DNA of 64,000 nucleotides from NCBI GenBank assembly GCA_008363215.1, contig RHKP01000003.1, forward strand, positions 186,001-250,000, given 5' to 3'. The notes beneath the pieces are model-generated. The model did no database searches. It was not told the DNA's origin and saw only the letters and a list, made by a program, of their open reading frames with translations. The number at the start of each line of letters is the position of its first letter. Positions within the stretch are counted from its first letter, which is position 1. The stretch comes from Cyanobacteria bacterium CYA. Its GTDB lineage: Bacteria > Planctomycetota > Phycisphaerae > Phycisphaerales > UBA1924. Both the position numbers and the translations under genes were made by a program. Shown piece after piece: positions 43,176 through 52,754 of the stretch.

Positions 43176-44186
43176 ATGGGCCCACGTCGGGCGTTCACGC
43201 TGATTGAGTTGCTCGTCGTCATCGCGATCATCGCGCTGTTGATCGGCATCCTGCTACCAGCGCTGGGAAAGGCGCGGCGCAGCGCCCAGAATCTCCAGAG
43301 CGAATCGAACCTCAAATCGCTCGCCCAGATCAGTGCGCTCTACAACAACTCCAACTCTGATTCATTCATCAATCCCTTCCCGCAGAACTACGTGGCCGGC
43401 GGAAACGTGGGCGGCGACTGGGCACGCGCCAAGAAGCCCGGCTATGGCGGGACGTGGATCTTCAGCGGCCCGGGCGCCTGGTACAGCGAGATGTACGCCT
43501 TCCACTGGTACAGCCTCGTGGCCAGTGAACTCAACGAAGGCGACTGGGCGAGCGAAGTGCAGTTCGCTCCTCTCGATCCGGCCCCCTACCGTCGCTTCGC
43601 AGACATGTTCTCGAACGGATACGCCGACTTCTGGCGATGGATCTGGGACTCGTCCTACTGCCTCAGCCCGACGCTGTGGTTTGCGCCGGAGCGGTATGAC
43701 GACGACTTCCGCCCCGCGCCGGTCAGGGCCAACGCCCCCTCCTCCCTGGTCCGCCGCAACCGCGTTGATCACGTCGTGTTCACATCCTCGAAGGTCACCA
43801 TGTGGGAACGCTTTGATACCACCGTGCAATCTCGAACCGCGTCGACGGTGATTCCCGGGTCGAACATCACGGTGGGTTTCGGGCAGCAGCCGTACTCACC
43901 CAACTGGAACAACCCCTACGCGACGCCCAACGTCGCAACGGCCGACGGGAGCGTCGCTCGCGTCGACATGGCCGACCTCTACGATCGCACCGCCGACAGC
44001 AATCCCAACCGAGCCATCGAATGGAAGCCCACGGACGTCTGGAACCCGCCTTCGACTACCGTGCTGCGAGCCTACGGCATGGACCAGGACAACCTGGAGA
44101 ACGGCACCACCGAGAACCCCGGCAGTTACCCGGCCTTCTTCTGGGCGACCCGCAACGGCGTCAAGGGGCGTGACATCCCAAGGTGA
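43176..44186 (+). CDS. Prepilin-like protein, 'GRD' family (copy 2)
   Basis: A 336-residue pseudopilin-like protein. A five-residue leader (GPRRA) precedes [20 protein letters not shown]. Shared blocks with the 41967 protein are [20 protein letters not shown] followed by INPF, an aromatic middle ([40 protein letters not shown]), [31 protein letters not shown], and the ending [27 protein letters not shown] precedes the ATG. It lies 30 bases after one small membrane-protein gene and three bases before another. The role is unknown; the Trp/Tyr-rich surface could bind polysaccharide or another protein, which is speculation. Confidence 0.8.
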   Translation: MGPRRAFTLIELLVVIAIIALLIGILLPALGKARRSAQNLQSESNLKSLAQISALYNNSNSDSFINPFPQNYVAGGNVGGDWARAKKPGYGGTWIFSGPGAWYSEMYAFHWYSLVASELNEGDWASEVQFAPLDPAPYRRFADMFSNGYADFWRWIWDSSYCLSPTLWFAPERYDDDFRPAPVRANAPSSLVRRNRVDHVVFTSSKVTMWERFDTTVQSRTASTVIPGSNITVGFGQQPYSPNWNNPYATPNVATADGSVARVDMADLYDRTADSNPNRAIEWKPTDVWNPPSTTVLRAYGMDQDNLENGTTENPGSYPAFFWATRNGVKGRDIPR

Positions 44187-44189
44187 GAC

Positions 44190-44501
44190 GTGGACCCGGG
44201 TCAGAAGCAGAAAGTCATTGGCGCCCTGGCTGTGCTGCTGCTGCTCGCCGGCAGCCTGCTGATCGTCCGCGCGTTGCTCCCACCCCGGTCCGCAGGCGGC
44301 GGGGAACTGAATGAGCGGGCCCAACGCGGACTGGGTGCGGCCGGCGCACTCAACGCCGATCCGTCCCAACTTCCCCCTCGCGGAAACATGACCGACGACG
44401 AGTACGCGCGGCATCTCATGCACCTGCGCGAGGAGGCCGACCGTCGCGCCGGCGAGAGCATCGAGCCCGGCTCAGCCCGAGGCCCGGCTAAAGGCGGGTG
44501 A
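44190..44501 (+). CDS. Small single-pass membrane protein after the second GRD-family gene
   Basis: A 103-residue protein starting with GTG three bases after the prepilin-like stop. One transmembrane helix (VIGALAVLLLLAGSLLIVRA, residues about 9-28) follows a short Lys/Gln N-terminus; the tail is polar and helical (GGGELNERAQRGLGAAGALN, MTDDEYARHLMHLREEADRR). It parallels the 79-residue protein at 42906 in topology and in position right after a GRD-family prepilin gene, but I see no clear sequence match, so the resemblance may be convergent. It ends the plus-strand operon. I do not recognise a family. Confidence 0.7.
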   Translation: MDPGQKQKVIGALAVLLLLAGSLLIVRALLPPRSAGGGELNERAQRGLGAAGALNADPSQLPPRGNMTDDEYARHLMHLREEADRRAGESIEPGSARGPAKGG

Positions 44502-44611
44502 ACCCCACCGTCAATCCGGATGCAGGAACGGAGGCGTCGCGCCCCAGGGCAGCCGAACGAGGCCGCCCACTACGGCATGGTCGCTGGCCCGGGGCTGCGC
44601 GTGCATCGGCG

Positions 44612-44944
44612 TCAACAGGCCGCGCGGACCTGCCCGGAGATCTGGGAGAGCAGAACTCCACCCCGCTCGGTGATCGTCAGTTCGTCGCGCAGCCCGCCGA
44701 CCTGGCGGATGTACCCGGTTTTGAGCAGGCGTTGGCGCAGCGGCCACCACTCGTTGCCGAAGCCGAGCCACAGTTCGTCCTCGAAGCGTCCGCTGTGCCC
44801 GTGGTCGAGCAACTCGAGGGCGCGTTTCAGGCATTCGGTCTGAGTGTGGGTGAGATTCAAGTCCAACCCCTCCTGCGTGGCGTCCTCTGTTGCCTTACAC
44901 AACGCTTCAGAGGGCCGCCCGGTTGCATCGGAGTCATGGGTCAC
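44612..44944 (-). CDS. Small protein of unknown function at the convergence of the prepilin operons
   Basis: About 110 residues if it starts at GTG 44944; the frame is open to 45079, but a TATAAT box at 44978-44983 falls within that extension and argues for the shorter form. Two parts are visible: an acidic helical N-terminus (DLNLTHTQTECLKRALELLD) and a C-terminal stretch WWPLRQRLLKTGYIRQVGGL then LTITERGGVLLSQISGQ, which could be a winged-helix-like unit as found at the ends of small regulators. No catalytic motif is seen. It lies between two converging prepilin groups but has its own promoter. The family is not recognised, and a regulatory role is only a guess. Confidence 0.5.
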   Translation of the reverse strand: MTHDSDATGRPSEALCKATEDATQEGLDLNLTHTQTECLKRALELLDHGHSGRFEDELWLGFGNEWWPLRQRLLKTGYIRQVGGLRDELTITERGGVLLSQISGQVRAAC

Positions 44945-44977
44945 TTGCTGGAATCTCTTGTCAGACAACAAGTTGCG

Positions 44978-44983
44978 ATTATA
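44978..44983 (-). promoter_or_regulatory. TATAAT -10 element for the 44612 gene
   Basis: An exact TATAAT on the minus strand, with transcription expected near 44971 and a leader of about 27 bases to GTG 44944. The leader contains the inverted repeat CTTGT-N6-ACAAG (44958-44973), which overlaps the expected start and could be an operator. No good -35 element is seen at 16-18 bases. Confidence 0.5.
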
Positions 44984-45142
44984 CGGCGCCGGGCCCGACC
45001 GACGCCACACCCGACAAAGACCATTCTTGCACGAGCATAATCTGCCGAAACAGGTTGACAAAAGACCGCCGGGCGACAAAACAAGCCATACCCCGTTCTC
45101 GGACCATCACCTGTTGTCGAACCCCGGAAACAACCCGACAGA

Positions 45143-46153
<1,011 letters not shown>

Positions 46154-46257
46154 GTGTTTCCCCGTTCCGCTCGGCCACTGGCTCCGAGAGGACTGCCATT
46201 GAACCAGCAAGACTGGGCCGGAGCAAGCGCCGCCCGGGGTAAAAGTCCCCCTCGCCG

Positions 46258-46281
46258 GTGGCACGGGTGTCTCGGTGCCAC
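46258..46281. promoter_or_regulatory. Stem-loop between two minus-strand prepilin-like genes
   Basis: GTGGCAC (46258-46264), a 10-base loop and GTGCCAC (46275-46281). It could be a processing or attenuation signal within the three-gene group. No T-tract follows on either strand. Confidence 0.4.
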
Positions 46282-46333
46282 GGGGCGTCCCGCCCGTGAG
46301 CCCTCCCCTCCGGTCGGGTCCGGCTCTGCCACT

Positions 46334-47392
46334 TCACTGCGGCTGCCCGGTGTCGATCTCGCTGCCTCCGAAGTCGATGCCCGACAGCCCGCCGCGGGTG
46401 AAGCGGTACAACACCGGGACGGGATCGTCATTGAGCCGATCGGGCTCGGTCGACAGCGGCGTATACATGTAGTAGAAGGTGTCGGCACTGGTCGGATCGC
46501 TGGGGTTCCAACCCCGGTTTGCGTCGGCAGAAGGCACCGAGCGCACCGAGGCGTCAAAGAACAGGATCTGGCAGGCAGCCTCCTGGTAGGCGTAGAACGG
46601 GTTCTTGGTGTTCCCGTGGTAGTCGTTGTGCTCGAACATCTGCACCTTGGAGCCGGGGAAGACGACCTGACTCATGCGGCGTTTGCCGTGCATGCCGTCG
46701 GCCTGAACTACGGTGAACAGGTGCGTGGTCGCAAAGATCGGCGAGACCCAGGCCTGTCCGGCGTAGGCCAGCCCCTCAGGCGCCCAGGCGTTCGGGATGG
46801 TTTGGTAACTCGATGAGAACGGGTAGCGCTGCTGCACGCGCTCCCCGTTGAACTTGTTGAGGCTGATGCCGGGCCAGGCGGGCATCGATGCCCACAGCGA
46901 GGGGTCCAGCGGACTGGCAGCCGAGAGCAGGAGGTTGCGGTCTTCCGGGCAGGCGGCGATCGCTTCAGGCAACTGGCTGGAGAGATAGTCGAACAGGACG
47001 AGGTGGTTGTAGCGCCGGTGCGGCATGGTCAGCGTGTTGTTGAGAATGCGCCCTTCTCCATCGACACGGCCCGTGCGGCGTCGGAGTATTTCGGTCTGCT
47101 GCCACATGGCCGCCTGCATGTCGTCCGGGAAGCCGTTGGCCGGCCCGTTGATCCACTCGTTGATGACGACCATCCCGGCGCGCCACGAGTAGGACGCGAT
47201 CTTGTCCTGGAAGTCGGTGGCGTACGAGGCCATGCCCGTACCGGTGTTCTTGAGATTGGACTTGCAGACGGCCCCGCGCCCGGCGCGGCGCGCCTTGGCC
47301 AGAGCCGGGAGCAGGATGCCGATGAGAAGCGCGATGATCGCGATCACCACCAGCAGTTCGATAAGCGTGAACCCTCGCCGAGGCTTGTGCAT
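46334..47392 (-). CDS. Prepilin-like protein, 'TRGG' family (copy 3, minus strand)
   Basis: A 352-residue pseudopilin-like protein. The leader MHKPRRG precedes [20 protein letters not shown]. It is a close paralogue of the 40500 protein: [80 protein letters not shown] and [20 protein letters not shown] are the same or nearly so, and it ends [31 protein letters not shown] lies nine bases before the ATG, an excellent ribosome binding site. It has two exact 47-base inverted matches to the 40500 gene. The function is unknown; the low divergence points to recent duplication or ongoing conversion. Confidence 0.82.
   Translation of the reverse strand: MHKPRRGFTLIELLVVIAIIALLIGILLPALAKARRAGRGAVCKSNLKNTGTGMASYATDFQDKIASYSWRAGMVVINEWINGPANGFPDDMQAAMWQQTEILRRRTGRVDGEGRILNNTLTMPHRRYNHLVLFDYLSSQLPEAIAACPEDRNLLLSAASPLDPSLWASMPAWPGISLNKFNGERVQQRYPFSSSYQTIPNAWAPEGLAYAGQAWVSPIFATTHLFTVVQADGMHGKRRMSQVVFPGSKVQMFEHNDYHGNTKNPFYAYQEAACQILFFDASVRSVPSADANRGWNPSDPTSADTFYYMYTPLSTEPDRLNDDPVPVLYRFTRGGLSGIDFGGSEIDTGQPQ
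46578..46624 (-). repeat. 47-base exact inverted repeat arm B (partner 41283-41329)
   Basis: Reverse complement of 41283-41329, in the coding region for [16 protein letters not shown] of the 46334 gene. Confidence 0.8.
46920..46966 (-). repeat. 47-base exact inverted repeat arm A (partner 40959-41005)
   Basis: Reverse complement of 40959-41005, in the coding region for [15 protein letters not shown] of the 46334 gene. Confidence 0.8.
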
Positions 47393-47522
47393 GGCCTGTC
47401 CTCCTTTGGCCGACCAGAGCCGCCGGCCCGGCTTCCAATGAACCAGAGCACCTACAAAAGTGCAAATCCGAAAAATGACGATCGCGCGCAGGTGACGCGC
47501 GACGTCGAGGAGGGGAGTTCTC

Positions 47523-48575
47523 TCAGTCTCGCGGCTGCCCGGTGTCGATTTCCTTGCCGCCGTAGTCGATGCCGGTCAATCCCCCGCGTGTCCAGCGGTA
47601 CGACACCGCCAGCAGTTCGGCCGGATCGCCCAGCGGCCTCGGTTCGAGATCCAGGGGAGTATAACGGCACATCGACGGATTCGGCGAAGTGGGGTTCTGC
47701 GGGTTCCAGCCGCGGTTGGCGTCGCTGGTCGCGTTGGCGCGCACGGATGCGTCGAAGAACAACTGATTGCAGCGCGCTTGCTGATAGGCGTAAAAGGCGT
47801 ATTCCTTCGAGTTGTGCCAGTCGTGGAACTCGAACATGAAGACCTTGCTGCCGGGGAAGACCACTTCGCTCAACTTGCGTCGTCCGGCCCACCCGTCAAC
47901 GTTCATGACCCAGAAGAGGTGCGTGGTGGTGTGCGGCCAGACGTAGTCGCCGTTGTCGGGCGCCCAGGCCTGCGGAATCGTCTGGTACGTTGACGCGAAG
48001 GGCCAACGCTGACGCACCTCGAGTTGGTTGAAAGATCCGGCGATGTCGGCGCTGTACTGTGGGTCAGCCTGTGCCCAGAGCGACTCGTTGAGCGGGTCGC
48101 TCTGCGAGAGAATGAGCCCGCGATCTTCCGGGCAGGCGGCGATCGATTCGGGCAACTGGCTGGAGAGATAATCGAAGAGGATGAGGTGGTTGAAGCGCCG
48201 ATGCGGCATCGTCGTCCAGTTGTTGAGGATCTTGTAGTCCCCGTCACCGCGTCCGGTCAGACGCCGCAGAATCTCCGTCGCCTGCGCCATGCCGGCGCGG
48301 ATGTCGCTGGAATGCGGCCCGTTGATGGGGGGCCACGGCGTGTTGTACGTCTCGCCGGAACGCCAGGTGTACGACGTGACTTTGTCCTCGAAGTCGGTGG
48401 CATACGACGCCATTGCCACTCCGAGTTGCTTGAGGTTGCCCGCGCACACCACGCCGCGTCCAGCCCGGCGCGCCTTGGCCAGCGCCGGAAGCAGGATGCC
48501 GATCAGCAACGCGATGATTGCGATCACCACCAGCAGTTCGATGAGGGTAAATGCACGATGGCGCGGCCTGGACAT
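47523..48575 (-). CDS. Prepilin-like protein, 'TRGG' family (copy 4, minus strand)
   Basis: A 350-residue pseudopilin-like protein. The leader MSRPRHRA precedes [20 protein letters not shown]. Family blocks: [100 protein letters not shown] and the ending [23 protein letters not shown] central [20 protein letters not shown] replaces the [20 protein letters not shown] of copies 1 and 3. It is the first gene of the minus-strand group. GCAGGAGCA lies before the ATG at 48575; the frame is open far upstream but without a leader-like sequence. Role unknown. Confidence 0.82.
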   Translation of the reverse strand: MSRPRHRAFTLIELLVVIAIIALLIGILLPALAKARRAGRGVVCAGNLKQLGVAMASYATDFEDKVTSYTWRSGETYNTPWPPINGPHSSDIRAGMAQATEILRRLTGRGDGDYKILNNWTTMPHRRFNHLILFDYLSSQLPESIAACPEDRGLILSQSDPLNESLWAQADPQYSADIAGSFNQLEVRQRWPFASTYQTIPQAWAPDNGDYVWPHTTTHLFWVMNVDGWAGRRKLSEVVFPGSKVFMFEFHDWHNSKEYAFYAYQQARCNQLFFDASVRANATSDANRGWNPQNPTSPNPSMCRYTPLDLEPRPLGDPAELLAVSYRWTRGGLTGIDYGGKEIDTGQPRD

Positions 48576-48978
48576 AGGCGTGCTCCTGCTCCCGACGAGC
48601 TCGGTCGACCGCCCCATCCATACGCGAACGGGGAGGAAAGCCCGGAACCGGGCACACGCATTGGAACCGAAAACCGTGCCCGTGTCAATGCCGGGCCCGG
48701 GTGTTGGGGCCCGGTCGGTCGCGGACGCCGAGGGCCTGGCTCGCCGGTACGTGGCGTGCCACCCATCCCCCCGTATGCCGGCACTCGCCGTCGGCACGCC
48801 CGGGTCGCACGCCGTGAGTTCGGGATATTCGCCCTCCGGCGCGGCTCGCGCCCCAATGTTTTCGGTCCGGGTGCGCCGCCCCCCCTCCGTCGGCCGATGA
48901 AAGATGTCCGGAGGAAGGTCCGGGCGTGTCGTTCTATGCTCGCGTCGGCGGGGGCGGCCGCGGTGGCTGGAGAAGTGC
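48576..48978. other. 403-base divergent gap between prepilin group and GH15 gene
   Basis: It should hold the promoter of the minus-strand prepilin group and of the plus-strand GH15 gene. A TATGCT box near 48931 could serve the latter. No convincing -35 element or gene is seen; the open frames are Arg/Gly/Pro-rich shadows. Confidence 0.4.
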
Positions 48979-50982
48979 ATGGCTCGCGACATCCCGGTGG
49001 GCAACGGCAGCCTGCTGATTACATTTGACCGCACGTACCGCGTGCGGGACATCTATTACCCCAACGTGGGTCGACACGACCACACCGGCGGGCACGCACA
49101 GCAGTTCGGGGTCTGGGCGGATGGTCAGTTCGCGTGGATCGACCACGAGAGTTGGCACCGCGAACTGCGCTACCGGACCGACACGCTGGTCACCGACGTA
49201 CGGCTGGTCAACGAGAAACTCGGGCTGGAACTGACCTGCAACGATGCGGTCGACTTTCACGAGGCGGTGTACTTTCGCCGCTGCGAGGTGCGAGACCTGC
49301 TGGGCAAGCCGCGCGACGTGCGGGTTTTCTTCCACGTCGATCTGTCGATCAAAGGGTCGGCGGTGGGCGACACGGCCAACTACGACCCGCAGACCAACGC
49401 CGTGGTGCTCTACAAGGAAGATGCCTACTTCCTGATCAACGCGTGTGACCAGCACAAGTGCGGAATCGACCACTGGGCGATCGGCACCAAGCGCATCGGC
49501 GACGCGGAGGGCACGTGGCGTGATGCCGAGGACGGACAACTGGGGCGCAACGCGATCAGCCAGGGCTCGGTTGACGCGACGGTGGGCTTCAACCTGCAGG
49601 TGCAGCCCAATCAGGAGGCGTACGTCATCTCGTGGATCGCGTGCGGGAGTTCGTACGAGCAGGTCAAGAAACTGAATCGGCGGATCTGGGACAAGAGCCC
49701 GGACCGCATGCTGGCGCGCACGGAGGCCTACTGGCGCCTCTGGGCGCGCAAGGAGCCGCTGGACACCTCACCCCTGCCCGAGCACATCCGCGACCTTTTC
49801 TACCGCTCGATGCTGATCCTGCGGACGCAGATCGACAACGGGGGAGCGATCATCGCGGCCAACGATTCGGACATCACACAGTTCGGCGGCGATCACTATT
49901 CCTACTGCTGGATGCGTGACGGGGCGCTGGTGACGCACGCGCTGATTCTCGCGGGGCAGAGCGAACTGTCACGCAACTTCTTTCGCTTCGCAGCCCGCTG
50001 CATCGACGAGGACGGGTATTTCCTGCATAAGTACACGCCTCGCGGCGAACTGGCTTCGAGTTGGCACCCGTGGATGCTCGGCGGACACCAGGTGCTGCCG
50101 ATCCAGCAGGACGAGACGGCCCTGGTGCTGTGGGCGCTGCGCCGACACTTCGAGGCCTTCCGCGACGTCGAGTTCATCAAGGGACTCTACAGCCCGCTGG
50201 TCGCCCGTCCGGCCGAATGGCTGCTCGACTATCGCGATCACCACGGACTGCCCAAGCCATCGTGGGATCTGTGGGAGGAACGGCGCGGCGTGCACACGTT
50301 CACCGTCGCGGCGACAATCGGAGCGCTTGAAGCGGCCGCATTGTTCGCACGCGACTTCGGCGAGCCCGACCGCGCCTCAAAGTTCAAGGAAGGCGCCGAA
50401 CGCATGCGCGGCGCCCTGCGACGCTACCTGTGGCACGAGGAGCAGCAGCGCTTTGCCCGCATGGCCATTCCGCTCGAGGACGGGACGTACCGGCTCGACC
50501 TGACGGCCGACTCGGCCAACTACGCGCTGTTCGCCTTCGCCGGGCTGGAGCCGCACGACGAGATGGTCAGCGCCGAGATGGACCGCATTCGCGAGCGGCT
50601 GTGGGTGCAGACCGAAGTGGGCGGATTCGCCCGCTACGAGCATGATTACTACCACCAGATCGAGTCCAACGACATTCAGCGCGTGCCGGGCAACCCCTGG
50701 GTGATTTGCACCCTGTGGCAGGCGCAGTACTTCATCGCGCGGGCCCGCACCATGCCCGAACTCCGGCGTGCACTCCCGCTGCTGGAGTGGACCGTGCACC
50801 GGACCGGACTCTCAGGCGTCTTGGCCGAGCAGTTCCACCCCTACACGGGAAAGCCCATGAGCGTGAGCCCGCTGACGTGGAGCCACGCGACCTACGTCAT
50901 CGCGTGCGCCGAATACGTGCGGAAATTCGAGCAGATCCGGTCGGCCGAACGCCGGGCGACGCCGAGCGAACCGGGGATCTGA
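48979..50982 (+). CDS. Glycoside hydrolase family 15 (glucoamylase-like) protein
   Basis: A 667-residue enzyme, cytosolic as no signal peptide is present. Residues about 1-260 form a beta-rich N-terminal domain ([40 protein letters not shown]-like). The (alpha/alpha)6 barrel follows from about 275. Typical GH15 motifs are [40 protein letters not shown] and [20 protein letters not shown], which holds the proposed general acid Glu. The general base Glu is probably in [20 protein letters not shown]. These enzymes release glucose or trehalose-derived glucose from alpha-glucans. With a GT4 glycogen-synthase-like gene at 54 kb a role in storage-glucan turnover is possible. AGAAG lies just before the ATG; the site is weak. 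Confidence 0.88.
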   Translation: MARDIPVGNGSLLITFDRTYRVRDIYYPNVGRHDHTGGHAQQFGVWADGQFAWIDHESWHRELRYRTDTLVTDVRLVNEKLGLELTCNDAVDFHEAVYFRRCEVRDLLGKPRDVRVFFHVDLSIKGSAVGDTANYDPQTNAVVLYKEDAYFLINACDQHKCGIDHWAIGTKRIGDAEGTWRDAEDGQLGRNAISQGSVDATVGFNLQVQPNQEAYVISWIACGSSYEQVKKLNRRIWDKSPDRMLARTEAYWRLWARKEPLDTSPLPEHIRDLFYRSMLILRTQIDNGGAIIAANDSDITQFGGDHYSYCWMRDGALVTHALILAGQSELSRNFFRFAARCIDEDGYFLHKYTPRGELASSWHPWMLGGHQVLPIQQDETALVLWALRRHFEAFRDVEFIKGLYSPLVARPAEWLLDYRDHHGLPKPSWDLWEERRGVHTFTVAATIGALEAAALFARDFGEPDRASKFKEGAERMRGALRRYLWHEEQQRFARMAIPLEDGTYRLDLTADSANYALFAFAGLEPHDEMVSAEMDRIRERLWVQTEVGGFARYEHDYYHQIESNDIQRVPGNPWVICTLWQAQYFIARARTMPELRRALPLLEWTVHRTGLSGVLAEQFHPYTGKPMSVSPLTWSHATYVIACAEYVRKFEQIRSAERRATPSEPGI

Positions 50983-51084
50983 TGATTCGGCGGCCCGGCT
51001 CGCCGAGCGGCGGATTCCACGCGCTTCGGCGAATCTGCCACCAACGGCAGGCGGTCGGCCCAAACCCGGCTGCGCCGGCGGCCG

Positions 51085-51090
51085 TACCAT
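51085..51090 (+). promoter_or_regulatory. -10-like TACCAT box for a leaderless ispG mRNA
   Basis: TACCAT ends seven bases before the ATG at 51098; no Shine-Dalgarno precedes it. Confidence 0.5.
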
Positions 51091-51097
51091 CCTCGCG

Positions 51098-52423
51098 ATG
51101 ACTCCACGGCGTGCAACGCGACAGGTGAAGGTGGGTGATGGGCGGACAGGGATCGTGCTCATCGGCGGGGGGATCGGACACGGGCAGGACACCCGCGCCG
51201 CCGTGAGCAGGATCCACCGGCTGGAAGCCGGTCCCGCTGAGATCGAGGCGCCTGCGCCGGTCACCGTCCAGAGCATGGCCAGCGGGTACACGCACGATGT
51301 TGACAAGTGCGTCGCGGAAATTCACAAGTTAGCCGCCGCGGGGGCGGACATCGTCCGAGTGGCTGTGCCCGAGCGCAAGGACACGCATGCTCTGCCTGCG
51401 ATTCTGCGGCAGACCACGGTGCCGATCGTCGCCGACGTGCATTTTCACTACAAGCGGGCGCTCGAATCGATCGAGGCCGGGGTGCACAAGATCCGTCTCA
51501 ACCCCGGCAACATTTCCGATCGGTCCCAGGTTGAGGAGGTCATCCGTGCCTGCCGCGACGCGAAGATTCCCATCCGCGTCGGCGTCAACGAGGGGTCGAT
51601 CGTCGAGCGCAAGGACAAGCAGAAGCGGGCGGCTGAACTGGCCGGCGTCTTCGGCGACCGCAGGCACGGCGCGATGCTGGCGATCATGATCGCCAAACTC
51701 GAGGAATACCTCGACATCTTCTACGACAATGACTTTTTCGACGTGGTCATCAGCGCCAAGTCAATCGACCCGACACTGGTGATCGACGCGTACACGGAGA
51801 TCGCGCGGCGCTTCGATCATCCGCTGCACCTGGGCGTGACGCACGCGGGCCCGAAGGAAACCGGGTGCATCCGCAGCGTGGTCGCGCTGGGCACGCTGCT
51901 GGCCAACGGCATCGGCGACACCATCCGCATCAGTTACGCCAACGACCCGATCTACGAGGTTGAGGACGGGCTGGAACTGCTGTGGTCGCTGGGGCTGCGC
52001 GAGCGCAAGGGGGCCGAACTGATCGCCTGCCCGACGTGCGGACGCATCCAGGTCGACCTGTTCACGCTGACGCAGAACGTGCGGGCAAAACTGGCCGAGC
52101 AGATCACGGTGCCCATGAAGGTGGCGGTGATGGGCTGCGTGGTCAACGGGCCCGGCGAGGCCGAGGGAGCCGACGTGGCGGTGTTCGCCGGGGATCGCAA
52201 GGGCATCATCTATGTGCAGGGGGAGCGCGTCGCGACGGTGGGCGAGAGCGAGATCCTTGATCGGCTGCTGGCCGAGTGCGTCGCGTTTCAGAATCGAGTG
52301 CGCTCGGGCCAGGCCAAACTCGGTGAGAAAAAAGTTCACATCACTCCGCCAGACCCGATCGGCGAACTGGGGAGCGGGTGGGAGAAGATGGCCGCGACGC
52401 GGCTGACGGTCGAAGGGCAGTGA
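51098..52423 (+). CDS. ispG: 4-hydroxy-3-methylbut-2-enyl diphosphate synthase IspG with N-terminal insertion
   Basis: A 441-residue iron-sulfur enzyme of the MEP isoprenoid pathway. After RRATRQVKVGD the usual six- or seven-residue turn before PVTVQSM is replaced by about 39 residues (GIVLIGGGIGHGQDTRAAVS, then RIHRLEAGPAEIEAPA). The TIM barrel follows: VTVQSMASGYTHDVDKCVAE, GADIVRVAVPERKDTHALPA, KIRLNPGNISDRSQVEEVIR, LGVTHAGPKETGCIRSVVAL and GIGDTIRISYANDPIYEVED. Cluster ligands are the two Cys in CPTCGR and the third in MGCVVNGPGEAEGADVAVFA, followed by the conserved Glu. The rest is normal. The ATG at 51098 is preceded by TACCAT, so it is probably leaderless. The insertion is odd and may affect the active-site lid. 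Confidence 0.93.
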   Translation: MTPRRATRQVKVGDGRTGIVLIGGGIGHGQDTRAAVSRIHRLEAGPAEIEAPAPVTVQSMASGYTHDVDKCVAEIHKLAAAGADIVRVAVPERKDTHALPAILRQTTVPIVADVHFHYKRALESIEAGVHKIRLNPGNISDRSQVEEVIRACRDAKIPIRVGVNEGSIVERKDKQKRAAELAGVFGDRRHGAMLAIMIAKLEEYLDIFYDNDFFDVVISAKSIDPTLVIDAYTEIARRFDHPLHLGVTHAGPKETGCIRSVVALGTLLANGIGDTIRISYANDPIYEVEDGLELLWSLGLRERKGAELIACPTCGRIQVDLFTLTQNVRAKLAEQITVPMKVAVMGCVVNGPGEAEGADVAVFAGDRKGIIYVQGERVATVGESEILDRLLAECVAFQNRVRSGQAKLGEKKVHITPPDPIGELGSGWEKMAATRLTVEGQ

Positions 52424-52754
52424 TCGCAGGACGCACGCGTGCCCGGCGTGATTCGTTCTGTCAGGCCCGCCCCGACGGCTCCATCTCCGACGTCTCAACG
52501 CGGCACACACTCTCCGGAGCGCCCCATGACTTGAAGAACAACGTCTGGGCGAGCATCGCTTCGGCCATGATCTGCAGAATCCAGAAAACGACCTCCGAAG
52601 GATTGGAAGCGACGCCCGATTCGGTCCTCTTCCGATTCTTTGCGGCCGGTGGCTTCCACGAACACAACGCCTGATTGGCGCTTCCGCGGTCTGCGCGATA
52701 GTCGTCGATCTTTTCGCGGTGGTCGCGCGGCGAACTACCGGTTGATCCTGAAAG
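52424..52754. other. 331-base convergent gap after ispG
   Basis: The interval between two convergent genes is less GC-rich than its neighbours. No terminator with a T-tract is obvious. A 68-codon minus-strand frame at 52461-52667 has no Shine-Dalgarno and no family features, so I do not call it. Confidence 0.4.

Noticed and set aside
45047-45076. TTGACA followed by AAAACA as a plus-strand promoter
   Set aside because: The -35 box is perfect but the -10 match is poor and no plus-strand gene lies downstream; the next genes are on the minus strand.
52461-52667. A 68-codon minus-strand frame between ispG and the TraB-like gene
   Set aside because: TTG start, no ribosome site, no transmembrane or family features; likely chance.
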